In this document: in pieces, positions 36,715 through 44,610 of the stretch | How positions within the stretch are numbered: position 1 is the stretch's first letter | How the letters are laid out: every line of letters starts with the position of its first letter | DNA from: JAITVM01 sp031551135 | Lineage (GTDB): Bacteria > Bacillota > Clostridia > Lachnospirales > JAITVM01 | Direction: 5' to 3' | Assembly (NCBI GenBank): GCA_031551135.1 | Contig: JAVBOA010000001.1 | Span: forward strand, 28,392-92,391 | Length of the DNA: 64,000 nucleotides | The notes under the pieces: model-generated | What the model saw: the letters and a program-made list of their open reading frames with translations, nothing else | Database searches by the model: none | What the model was told of the DNA's origin: nothing | Position numbers and translations under genes: made by a program

Positions 36715-38386
36715 GTACATTAAAGATTTCGAAAACAATATTGATTCGAATATATCAAAACTGGGGTTCGATTTTTTTAAGCAAGACCTAGTCAGCTCTA
36801 TAGTCGTTGACGACGGTGAATATACTGCCACTTTTTCCGATAGCGTCAATTGTTTCGTCAAACTAAAAATAAGCATCGAAAATGAAATTCTTTTATCCGA
36901 ATGCAATTGTGAAGAAAGCAAAGCCGCGATTTGTAAGCATCAAGTGGCCGTCCTTTATGAATTACGTAATATTTTGCAAAATAAGCCCGGCAAAAAAACA
37001 AAAAAAATTGTTTGGAATAAACTTTTATTAAAACAAAATAAAAAAGTTCTCGCTGATATTATTACTGACCTTATTAAAAATAACCCCGAATTAAAATCAA
37101 AAATCATACTGGATTTAAACAACACCGAATTACAAATAATCAATTATTCTACTGACCTAATCAATTCCGCACTCGAAATAGACCCACGCTTTGACCTAAT
37201 CAGCCAAAAAGAATCCGAAAATATAATTTCCGCTGCTAACAGAATTTTGCGAACTATTGATAAAAATTCAGAAAACTATGAATTGAGCTTAAAGCTTTGC
37301 ATCGTTATCCTAAAATTTTATACAGAGATTTATTCTTTCTCTAATTATTTGAGCAACAGCGTATTTGAGCCGCTTTCCAAAACTTTGACCAAAATTTCGG
37401 AAATTGTGGAAAATGTTATTTCCAACGATGATTTAAATACAACTGTCTCGGCAGCAAATGAACTTTTAAAATTTTTTAAAGAATATAAAATTATTTATCT
37501 TTATTCATGGTTATCTGAACTCTTTGAGCTTTATCTGAAATTCATGGATATTCCCCAATTAAGATTAGAATATTTATCGTATTTAGAAAATGTTGCTTCA
37601 ATAAATAATTCTGATTTTAATCAGATTTTAGATGTAAAAATGGACTATTATGCCTCAGAATTTGCGCAAGCTTTGATTATTAAAATTTTAAAATCTTATA
37701 ACTCCGAAGAAGAAGTTTATGATTTTATGAATAAGCATCTAGAAAATCCCCGCTTTAGGGATATTATTATTAAAAAATCTATGGAAAGCAAAAATTTTGA
37801 TTATGCCCTTGCACTTTGCAAAGAAGCAGAAAAAATAGATAAGGATTCGCGCGCTAATTTAGAATGGAAACGCATTAGATATTCGATTTATGAACAGCAA
37901 AACGATATTGAAAATTGTAAATCGCTTGCATTAATTTTTATTTATAATTCAGAATTTGAGTATTTTTTAAAACTAAAGGAATTATCAAAAGGCGATGACT
38001 GGAATCTTACAGTCGACAATATTTTATTATCTTTAGAAAAAGAAATTTTTTACAGACCGATTTATTTCAATATTCTGATTGAAGAAAGACGTTTTGATAA
38101 ATTAATGAATTATTGCAAAAAGCGCCCTTTGCACATTGACCGCTATTATTCTTATTTGATAGATGATTACCCGAACGAGGTTGATGACGTATTTGTGGAA
38201 AAAATTATGTCGGAAGGCGCACGCGCTTCCAGCCAAAGCGGAGTTAAAAATATCTGCAAACTATTGAGGCTTTATAAAAAAGCATTCTCCGCCGACAAGG
38301 CAAAAGAAATTAAAAACAGACTTTTAGAACAAAATGCTAAACAGAAAAATTTAGTTTTGGAGATTGAAAAACTCAAGCTGATTTAA
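36713..38386 (+). CDS. SWIM zinc-finger protein
   Basis: 557 residues, start ATG 36713. The N-terminal ~100 residues hold the SWIM zinc finger (CxCx(n)CxH): LLSECNCEESKAAICKHQVA. The remainder is all-helical and Lys/Glu-rich, of the repeat-like kind found C-terminal to SWIM domains in Firmicutes, with IIKKSMESKNFDYALALCKEAE-type TPR-like helices. SWIM fingers bind DNA or protein and often accompany SNF2 helicases, but no helicase neighbour is present here. It stands alone between a PG-binding gene and an AraC regulator. The RBS is the predicted target of the C-rich small RNA. Confidence 0.8.
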   Translation: MYIKDFENNIDSNISKLGFDFFKQDLVSSIVVDDGEYTATFSDSVNCFVKLKISIENEILLSECNCEESKAAICKHQVAVLYELRNILQNKPGKKTKKIVWNKLLLKQNKKVLADIITDLIKNNPELKSKIILDLNNTELQIINYSTDLINSALEIDPRFDLISQKESENIISAANRILRTIDKNSENYELSLKLCIVILKFYTEIYSFSNYLSNSVFEPLSKTLTKISEIVENVISNDDLNTTVSAANELLKFFKEYKIIYLYSWLSELFELYLKFMDIPQLRLEYLSYLENVASINNSDFNQILDVKMDYYASEFAQALIIKILKSYNSEEEVYDFMNKHLENPRFRDIIIKKSMESKNFDYALALCKEAEKIDKDSRANLEWKRIRYSIYEQQNDIENCKSLALIFIYNSEFEYFLKLKELSKGDDWNLTVDNILLSLEKEIFYRPIYFNILIEERRFDKLMNYCKKRPLHIDRYYSYLIDDYPNEVDDVFVEKIMSEGARASSQSGVKNICKLLRLYKKAFSADKAKEIKNRLLEQNAKQKNLVLEIEKLKLI

Positions 38387-38392
38387 TATTTA

Positions 38393-38440
38393 ATACTATT
38401 TATACTGGCGCACGAATTCCACATTCGTTCGTCAGTATAT
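38393..38440. repeat. MITE end plus separate 40-bp palindrome
   Basis: ATACTATT (38393-38400) runs into a near-perfect inverted repeat TATACTGGCGCACGAA...TTCGTTCGTCAGTATA (38401-38439). There is no T-run, so it is not an obvious terminator. It may be an unrelated palindrome captured by an element end. Confidence 0.5.
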
Positions 38441-38535
38441 ATAACGAAACCCCGAAGATGCGGCTTCACGCCCATGCTTCAGATTTTTTTCAAGTATATC
38501 CCTATCCGCATTTATAGTTAAGTTGGTGATAGTTT

Positions 38536-39363
38536 TTGAAATCCACAAAGTTTATTTTGTTTGATAAGTCTCAAAATTTTACATTTGGCGAATTAGTTTA
38601 TCTGTCTTTTCTTGATTATAAAATCTGCTGCAGAAATTTTAGAAAAGACAATTTTGTCGAGATGATTTATGTCAAATCCGGTAAAATTAAAATAACTTCC
38701 GGCCGCAAATATATCGAATTATCTGAGAATTCTCTGTTCTTTATATCCGATTTATCTGAAAATATTAATATTTTTTTTGATGAAAATACTGATGAATTTT
38801 ATGTTTTTGGCATAAACGGATTTTTGGGCAGAAATATTTTTAAAGAGAATGAAATGTTTAAAATCATTGATGCGCGAAAAATAAAAAACCAGCTTAATAA
38901 TATCTGTGATGCGCTGAATTTTGATTTAGATATTTCTGAACTTTTTGCGTACAGTGAAAATATTATGTCAATCATTACATCTTCTTATTTTAATCATATA
39001 TATTGCCACTCTGTCAATTTTAAATTCCACAAAATGCCAATTGAATGCAACAAACTTCGCCAATATATCGAAGACAATTATAATTGTAATATAAATCTGG
39101 ATGTTTTGGCGGAAATCGCACATATGAACAAATATTATGTTTCTCATATGTTTACAAAATTTTTTTACATTTCACCGATTAGCTATTTAATAAAATTTCG
39201 CATATCAAAAAGCAAAGAACTTCTGCTTAGCGAAAATCTCAGTATCTCTGATGTTTCCTCAATGTCTGGATTCGCCTCCCATAGTTATTTTTCTCAGGCT
39301 TTTAAAAAAATTTGCGGAATTTCTCCGACTAACTTTCGAGAAATATATAAAAAAACTTGTTGA
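38536..39363 (+). CDS. AraC family transcriptional regulator
   Basis: 275 residues, start TTG 38536 (GGTGAT upstream). Residues ~15-110 are a cupin-like ligand-binding part (VEMIYVKSGKIKITSGRKYIELSENSLFFISD). Residues ~175-272 are the two helix-turn-helix AraC domain (LRQYIEDNYNCNINLDVLA, YYVSHMFTKFFYISPISYLI, SISDVSSMSGFASHSYFSQAFKK, GISPTNFR). It is likely a one-component regulator; ligand and targets are unknown, and no sugar pathway lies nearby. The stop codon TGA (39361-39363) is followed at once by a palindromic repeat. Confidence 0.9.
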   Translation: MKSTKFILFDKSQNFTFGELVYLSFLDYKICCRNFRKDNFVEMIYVKSGKIKITSGRKYIELSENSLFFISDLSENINIFFDENTDEFYVFGINGFLGRNIFKENEMFKIIDARKIKNQLNNICDALNFDLDISELFAYSENIMSIITSSYFNHIYCHSVNFKFHKMPIECNKLRQYIEDNYNCNINLDVLAEIAHMNKYYVSHMFTKFFYISPISYLIKFRISKSKELLLSENLSISDVSSMSGFASHSYFSQAFKKICGISPTNFREIYKKTC

Positions 39364-39367
39364 TATA

Positions 39368-39437
39368 GCGGTTTGATTTTTTACTGACTATTAAATTTTG
39401 TTTTCGATTTATATATAATCAAGAAAAATCAAACCGC
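39368..39437. repeat. Second palindromic repeat family, intact copy
   Basis: A ~70-bp inverted repeat bounded by GCGGTTTGATTTTT and AAAAATCAAACCGC, with TTACTGACTA inside the left arm and ATAATCAAG before the right. A second copy of the same sequence, inverted and interrupted, lies at 60527-60701. Confidence 0.7.
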
Positions 39438-39488
39438 AAAGCATAAATATATTGTTAAAATACTATATACTGACAAACGATTAGATTT

Positions 39489-40889
39489 TCACGCCCGTTC
39501 CGAGCGATTGAGGGAACGGGTGTGAAATTTGTTTTCGTTTGTCAAAACAATATTATTCTCGATAGAAATTTCTTTCAAATTTTCTAAATCAGAAATCGGC
39601 TCAATATCAGAAATTTTATTATTATCAAGATTTAAAATCTCTAATTTTTTCAAATTCGCCAATTCTGAAATATTCTCCAAATCATTATTCGATAAATCCA
39701 ACACTTTTAAATCTTCCAATGAATAAATAAAATCCAAATTTTTCAGATGGTTATAAGAAATATCGAGCAATTCCAATTCCGTCAAAGTCGGTAAAATATA
39801 CAACATGTCTGTTCCGTTATCTCGAATTTCAAGTTTTCTTAAATTTTCTGGTTTTTTTAGAAAGTTGATATTTGCAATATTACTATTATGACCAATCGAA
39901 ATTTTCTCTAATTTTTCGAGATATTGCAAAAAACTTAAATCAACTTCAGTTTGGCAGTAAATATAAATCTCCTTCAGATTTTTAAAATTGCTTAAATCGT
40001 ATATTCCGCCGAAATCGCCATTCTGAATATTCAGAAATTCATTTTTTTCGCCGTTTTGAATAAAGGAAACATCTTCGATAGCGTAGCCGGATAAATCATT
40101 TTCCAAACTAAGTTTAACATCTTCGACATTGAAAAAAATATTTTCTCCCATTATTAACATAGAATAAATTTTTTCGATATCCGAATCTATAATAGGATTT
40201 GCATCTTTTGCCAAGTAATTTCTGACTGCCAATTCAAATTCCTTGTTCTCAAAATTAATTATTTCGTAATCGTTCAAAATAAAATACTCTAAAGTAAGAG
40301 TTTCAGATTTGATTCCTCCGACAATATTTACGGCTTTTATAATATGAGAGCCTTTTCCCAATAAAATCGGGTCTACGTATTCCGAAGAAGTATAATCCGG
40401 CTCGCTGCCATCGATTGTATATAAAATTTTTCCCGAATCAAGCGATTTCAGAACGATACTTATTTTATTTTCATATTCTCCGCTTTGCTTATCGCAGACC
40501 GGCATTTTTGGCTCATTTTTACTGAAAACAGGGTTAGCCCTATATTCCTTTATAAGATTCTTCAATTCGCCGTAATTAGCGTTTTTTTCATATAAATCTA
40601 TTAGCATCCGCATAGCTTCTTCATTATTAGGGTTTTTGTCTAATACCTTATAAAAAATTTCTTCTGCATCGGCATAATTTTTTTCCGCAATAAAAACATC
40701 TGCCAAAATTATATATGCCTCTGTTTCCTCAGGTTCTTCTTTAATTGCTTCCAAAAGCATTTCTTTGGATTTTTCAATCTGCCTGTCGGCTTTATATTCT
40801 TTCGCGCGCAGCGTAAGGTAATTATATGTTGAGTATGACTGAGTGCTGTACAGATGGTAAAGGCGAACTAATATAACAATTATAATCAA
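39489..40889 (-). CDS. Membrane-anchored TPR and leucine-rich-repeat protein
   Basis: 466 residues in the TTG 40889 reading. The frame continues upstream to CTG 40925, which has GGGGAG at a proper distance and would give a complete N-terminal membrane anchor (KILIPICLIIIVILVRL), so the true start may be there. Residues ~25-125 contain two or three TPRs (AYIILADVFIAEKNYADAEE). Residues ~135-205 resemble a chitobiase/FN3-associated domain (ILYTIDGSEPDYTSSEYV). Residues ~300-455 are leucine-rich repeats (LELLDISYNHLKNLDFIYSL, LEILNLDNNKISDIEPISDL). It probably binds proteins at the outer membrane face. A similar TPR plus single-anchor plan occurs in the adjacent kinase, suggesting a functional link. 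Confidence 0.8.
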   Translation of the reverse strand: MIIIVILVRLYHLYSTQSYSTYNYLTLRAKEYKADRQIEKSKEMLLEAIKEEPEETEAYIILADVFIAEKNYADAEEIFYKVLDKNPNNEEAMRMLIDLYEKNANYGELKNLIKEYRANPVFSKNEPKMPVCDKQSGEYENKISIVLKSLDSGKILYTIDGSEPDYTSSEYVDPILLGKGSHIIKAVNIVGGIKSETLTLEYFILNDYEIINFENKEFELAVRNYLAKDANPIIDSDIEKIYSMLIMGENIFFNVEDVKLSLENDLSGYAIEDVSFIQNGEKNEFLNIQNGDFGGIYDLSNFKNLKEIYIYCQTEVDLSFLQYLEKLEKISIGHNSNIANINFLKKPENLRKLEIRDNGTDMLYILPTLTELELLDISYNHLKNLDFIYSLEDLKVLDLSNNDLENISELANLKKLEILNLDNNKISDIEPISDLENLKEISIENNIVLTNENKFHTRSLNRSERA

Positions 40890-41052
40890 ACATATCGGAA
40901 TTAATATTTTATTTTTCTCGTCCAGCAGTATCTCCCCATTTACTAAATTTTGATTCTAACTTCCTACAAATTCTATTATACCATATTATTTGAAAAAAGT
41001 TATAATTATCCAATTTTATTGCATAAAATAAAATATTTTATTTTTTTATATA

Positions 41053-41095
41053 ATACTATTTACATTTTTTGTATCTTTTAGAATGGAAATAATAT
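41053..41095. repeat. Short MITE derivative, tandem with a full copy
   Basis: ATACTATTTACATT...AATGGAAATAATAT, 43 bp, one base before the full-length copy at 41097. Confidence 0.7.
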
Positions 41096-41096
41096 A

Positions 41097-41209
41097 ATAC
41101 TATTTTCATTTTGATAAGTAGAAAAAAATCTTTCACAGCGGAGCGTTTCGCGCAGGCTTCAAGCGCGAAATGAAATATTTTTTTCTATCCTTTATAATGA
41201 AAATAGTAT
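41097..41209. repeat. MITE-like palindromic repeat, full-length
   Basis: A 113-bp copy running from ATACTATTTTCATTTTGATA, through TTTCACAGCGGAGCGTTTCG and AAGCGCGAAATGAAATATTT, to AATGAAAATAGTAT. It sits downstream of the phospho-signalling cluster. Confidence 0.9.
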
Positions 41210-41243
41210 AAAACAAAATAATTGTATTTATAATTATACAAAA

Positions 41244-41270
41244 AAATCGCCGGTTTCGGCGATTTCTTTA
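41244..41270 (-). terminator. Terminator of the phospho-signalling cluster
   Basis: Minus strand: AAATCGCCGAAACCGGCGATTTTTTT. It closes the operon that starts near 47950. Confidence 0.85.
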
Positions 41271-41282
41271 TTATACTATATT

Positions 41283-41555
41283 TTAAAACGGAACCGTATC
41301 ATCAATATCCCAATCCGTCTCCTCCATTGTTCCTAAATCCTCGGTGTTTCTTTCAAAAATTTTAGGCTTTGAGCTGCTGATAGTTATTGTTTGATGAGCC
41401 ACATAATAAGAAGTATTCGGTTCGTCCAGACCTCTGAATGTCACAAAGGCACGTTCATTCTCCTTTTTCATTTTTATATAAAAAGAGATAAGACCAATCG
41501 TATTTAAAATAATCCCTGCTATACCTATAAACAAAAATGGCATACTGTTTGACAT
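41283..41555 (-). CDS. Small single-pass membrane protein
   Basis: 90 residues with one hydrophobic segment at ~6-29 (MPFLFIGIAGIILNTIGLIS) followed by a basic stretch and a soluble tail rich in Thr, Ser, Asp and Glu (DLGTMEETDWDIDDTVPF). No family recognised. It starts 18 bp after the kinase stop and ends the cluster, so it could be a substrate or modulator of the kinase (inference). The Thr-containing tail would suit phosphorylation and FHA binding. Confidence 0.6.
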   Translation of the reverse strand: MSNSMPFLFIGIAGIILNTIGLISFYIKMKKENERAFVTFRGLDEPNTSYYVAHQTITISSSKPKIFERNTEDLGTMEETDWDIDDTVPF

Positions 41556-41573
41556 AATTTTTCCCCTTATATT

Positions 41574-43589
41574 TTAAACTCCTATTCCCAAGCCCTCAAT
41601 AGTTTTCGTGAGTTCTTGAAGTCGTGAAGTCATGGATTCTTTGACTGCCAATTCCTGCAAATGCTCATACGATTTCAATGCATTACTGAAATTTCTTTCG
41701 TTCTTATCTTTTTTTGTAAGCTCTTTTTCAAATTGAATATTAGTCAAATAATAATATGATAAAAATCGGTCATAAGCTTTTGTTGAATTAATCATGACTT
41801 TTTCGGCATTTTCATAATCACCAATACTTTGATAAGTTGTACCTAATTTTATAAAAACGTCTAAATCATTTTTTCCCATATCCAAAAGCCTGGCATAATT
41901 TTCGGCGGCTAATTTCAAATCAGAAATATAGGCTTCTTCATTTTCTGCACTTTTGGCTTTTTCATCATATGCAGCGGCTTTTGTTTGAACAAGCTCTATA
42001 GTAGCCTTAGAAGCCATTTTTTTGTCGCCTTCCTCCAGCGTCAAAATATATAAATCTTCCGAGCCGTTGAAAACATCGGGGTTATCTTTATAAACACCGG
42101 CTTTTTTTATAATTGAATCGGATATAACCAAATTATTTTCCGAATTATTTATTGCCAAATCATAAAAATCCAGAGCTTCATAATATTTTTTTTCATATTT
42201 AGCCCTTTCAGCGTATAAAAAGTTTATTTTGGAAACATCATATTGTAAAGAAATTAATTCATCAATAAAAGGCTGTGCTCTTTCAAAATCTCCGGTATTT
42301 ATATAACCCAATGCCATATAAAACTTTGCATCCGTGCTGTTCGAATCATTGGCCGACATCGCGCGAAAAGCAAAATCAAAAGATTTCGGATAGTTCTCTT
42401 TTTTATAAAGAAATTTTGATAAATAAAAATCTATGCTTCCATCCAATTCCTCTATACCTTTAAAATGCTGCAAAGACATAGAAGATTCAGGGTCTTCTTT
42501 GACCATATTAGCATTTATATAGTTTATTCCTTCGTCATATTTTGCTGATTCGTAATAATAATCAAGAAGGGCAATGTATGCGTCTGTAAAATTAGGGTTT
42601 AGTTTAATTGCTTTTTCGAAGGATTTTAGAGCTAAATCATAATTGTATTGATGCATATAAACACGCCCGTCCGAAACTAACTGACGGCTAACCTCTACAG
42701 ATTCATTTCTAATTCCGTTTATGCCTAGATAAGTTATAAATCCAAAAATCACATAAATCAACAAAAACAGCGAATAAGCAACAATTTGTTTTACAACAAG
42801 CCGTCTTAAATCTCTGTTAAGCCTATCTATATTGATCAAATCATATTTTAAATCAAAAACCGATTGATATCTTTCGTCGGGGTCGATTCTCGTGGCTTTT
42901 GTTATAATATATTCCATTTCTTTTGAAACATTATTTTCAAATTTTGCAATAGGTTTTGCATAATTATCGGTCGGCGCAATTCCGGTCAATAATTGATAAA
43001 TAGTTATTCCGAGCGAATAAATATCCGAGCGTGTATCAAAAGTTTTTTCGATATACTGTTCGGGCGCGCAGTAACCGCGGGTTAATGCAACCTGCGCCGA
43101 TTCTATATGGTCTCTTTTGTATTCGCACGCTATTCCAAAATCGATAAGCGTAATTTTATTGCTTTCACGGTTCACAATTATATTCCCCGGTTTTATATCT
43201 CGATAAACAACCGGATGCGGCTCCAATGTATGCAAATACTCCAGAACATCACAAATCTGAATCGCCCATTCAATAACGGCTTTTTCGCTGAAACGCCGCT
43301 CCTGCATCAAAAGCTCTTTCAGCGAAGGGCCGTGCACATATTCCATAATTATATAAATTGCGGTATTGGTTTCATAAATATCCTCAACTTTTACAATCGA
43401 ATCATGGTCTAATTTTTTTAAAAGGAGAGGTTCTCTCAACAAAAGCTTTCTATCCCGTTTTTTAATCGGAATTTCCTTTATGGCAAATAATGCTTCGTTC
43501 GTGACATCTTCTACAAGATATACGGTGCCCATTCCGCCCTGACCGATTATCTTTATTTTTCTAAAACGGTCAAACAGTAAATTACTCAC
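41574..43589 (-). CDS. Membrane Ser/Thr protein kinase with TPR domain
   Basis: 671 residues. Residues ~8-265 are a Hanks-type kinase with all key motifs: glycine loop GQGGMGTVY, AIKEI (ATP-anchoring Lys), catalytic YRDIKPGNI, DFG in LIDFGIACEY, and activation-segment GYCAPEQY. A single membrane helix follows at ~275-296 (IVAYSLFLLIYVIFGFITYL). The outside-facing remainder is TPR-rich (LALKSFEKAIKLNPNFTDAY, NYPKSFDFAFRAMSANDSN), unlike PrkC kinases, which have PASTA repeats there. It is thus likely to sense protein partners rather than muropeptides. Coupled with PP2C and FHA genes upstream in the same operon. Confidence 0.92.
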   Translation of the reverse strand: MSNLLFDRFRKIKIIGQGGMGTVYLVEDVTNEALFAIKEIPIKKRDRKLLLREPLLLKKLDHDSIVKVEDIYETNTAIYIIMEYVHGPSLKELLMQERRFSEKAVIEWAIQICDVLEYLHTLEPHPVVYRDIKPGNIIVNRESNKITLIDFGIACEYKRDHIESAQVALTRGYCAPEQYIEKTFDTRSDIYSLGITIYQLLTGIAPTDNYAKPIAKFENNVSKEMEYIITKATRIDPDERYQSVFDLKYDLINIDRLNRDLRRLVVKQIVAYSLFLLIYVIFGFITYLGINGIRNESVEVSRQLVSDGRVYMHQYNYDLALKSFEKAIKLNPNFTDAYIALLDYYYESAKYDEGINYINANMVKEDPESSMSLQHFKGIEELDGSIDFYLSKFLYKKENYPKSFDFAFRAMSANDSNSTDAKFYMALGYINTGDFERAQPFIDELISLQYDVSKINFLYAERAKYEKKYYEALDFYDLAINNSENNLVISDSIIKKAGVYKDNPDVFNGSEDLYILTLEEGDKKMASKATIELVQTKAAAYDEKAKSAENEEAYISDLKLAAENYARLLDMGKNDLDVFIKLGTTYQSIGDYENAEKVMINSTKAYDRFLSYYYLTNIQFEKELTKKDKNERNFSNALKSYEHLQELAVKESMTSRLQELTKTIEGLGIGV

Positions 43590-43618
43590 CTTGCACCCTC
43601 CCTTTCGTAATTATTTTT

Positions 43619-44431
43619 TCATAAAGATGATAGCCTTTGTTTTATTCGATAAGAAAGCGAAAATTCATTTTCGCGTTCTGCCTGTCTTATCAACATAATA
43701 GAAATATTGTCGTTTGCGTTGCCCTCTTTGATAAGTTTGCGCAGCTCCTTTGCCTTGTCCTGCATAGTAAAAATACGTTTATCATAAAGCACCTTCAAAA
43801 TATCCGATTCGTTCGCGTAGCCGTGAAAACCGTCCGAGCAAAGCAAATAAATATCTCCCGGCTTTGTTTTATCCAAATCCTTAAAAAGCTCGACCTCTTT
43901 TTTTACGCCCAAGCAGCGTGTAAGAAGGTTTCGTTTAGAATAAAAAATCGGATCATCGCGTTCAATAATTCCTTTTCGGTAAAGTTCTTCAACATAAAGA
44001 TGGTCTTCTGATAATTTCCGTATACTTTTATTTATGCTATATATCCGGCTGTCTCCAACATGCCTGATTATATAAATATCCCCGATTATTATTAAAAGCG
44101 ACATAGTCGTTCCTCTTTTTTCGGGATAATTATTGAGCTGCGAATTTATTCTTGTAATCGTATAATCGAGATTTTCTAATATAGCCGAAATATATTCGCC
44201 TTGCAGCATTTTTGTTAAAAAATAATTTTCCCACCAATAGGAAATCAATTCCACAACAAGATTAGATGCCGATTTTCCTGCCGCAAGCCCGCTCATTCCG
44301 TCTGCAACAACAAAAATCCCTATCTCTTCGCCCTGAACATAGTTCGTTTTTACAAGAACAGAATCTTCATTTATTTTTTTTCTATCACCGGCATCACAAA
44401 CCACACCTATGTCAAAAAATCTCTTTTTCAA
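43619..44431 (-). CDS. PP2C-type protein Ser/Thr phosphatase
   Basis: 270 residues, cytosolic PPM-family phosphatase that should reverse the kinase encoded just downstream. Metal-binding motifs are present: CDAGDRKKINEDSVLV at the N-terminus, FVVADGMSG, IRHVGDSRIYSI, LLCSDGFHGY and NDNISIMLI at the C-terminus. The extra C-terminal ~20 residues are basic. The kinase gene follows after 29 bp; upstream there is a gap of 180 bp to the FHA gene with a terminator-like hairpin, so kinase-phosphatase expression may be partly uncoupled. Confidence 0.93.
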   Translation of the reverse strand: MKKRFFDIGVVCDAGDRKKINEDSVLVKTNYVQGEEIGIFVVADGMSGLAAGKSASNLVVELISYWWENYFLTKMLQGEYISAILENLDYTITRINSQLNNYPEKRGTTMSLLIIIGDIYIIRHVGDSRIYSINKSIRKLSEDHLYVEELYRKGIIERDDPIFYSKRNLLTRCLGVKKEVELFKDLDKTKPGDIYLLCSDGFHGYANESDILKVLYDKRIFTMQDKAKELRKLIKEGNANDNISIMLIRQAERENEFSLSYRIKQRLSSL

Positions 44432-44532
44432 ATTTTATGCAGCTCCCAAAGCAAGTTTACAATTCATAAGGCGTTTTGCCGTTTAATACTGTTTCCATTT
44501 TTTCTATCCTTTTTTTAAGTAAAGGGAAAAAA

Positions 44533-44560
44533 TAAGGGACTAAAAATTAAGCCCCTTAAA
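44533..44560 (-). terminator. Internal terminator-like hairpin, with diverged MITE end
   Basis: Minus strand: AAGGGGCTTAATTTTTAGTCCCTT then ATTTTTT. It lies between the FHA and PP2C genes. The adjacent ATACTGTTTCCATT (44486-44499) and TTTTCTATCC are a decayed MITE end. Confidence 0.55.
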
Positions 44561-44610
44561 AAATCGTAGAATAAAAATTTTGACTGAAAGTATTTTCGTT
44601 TTTCTACCCT

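Noticed and set aside
38401..38440. Terminator after the SWIM gene
   Set aside because: The stem is strong but there is no T-run on either strand.
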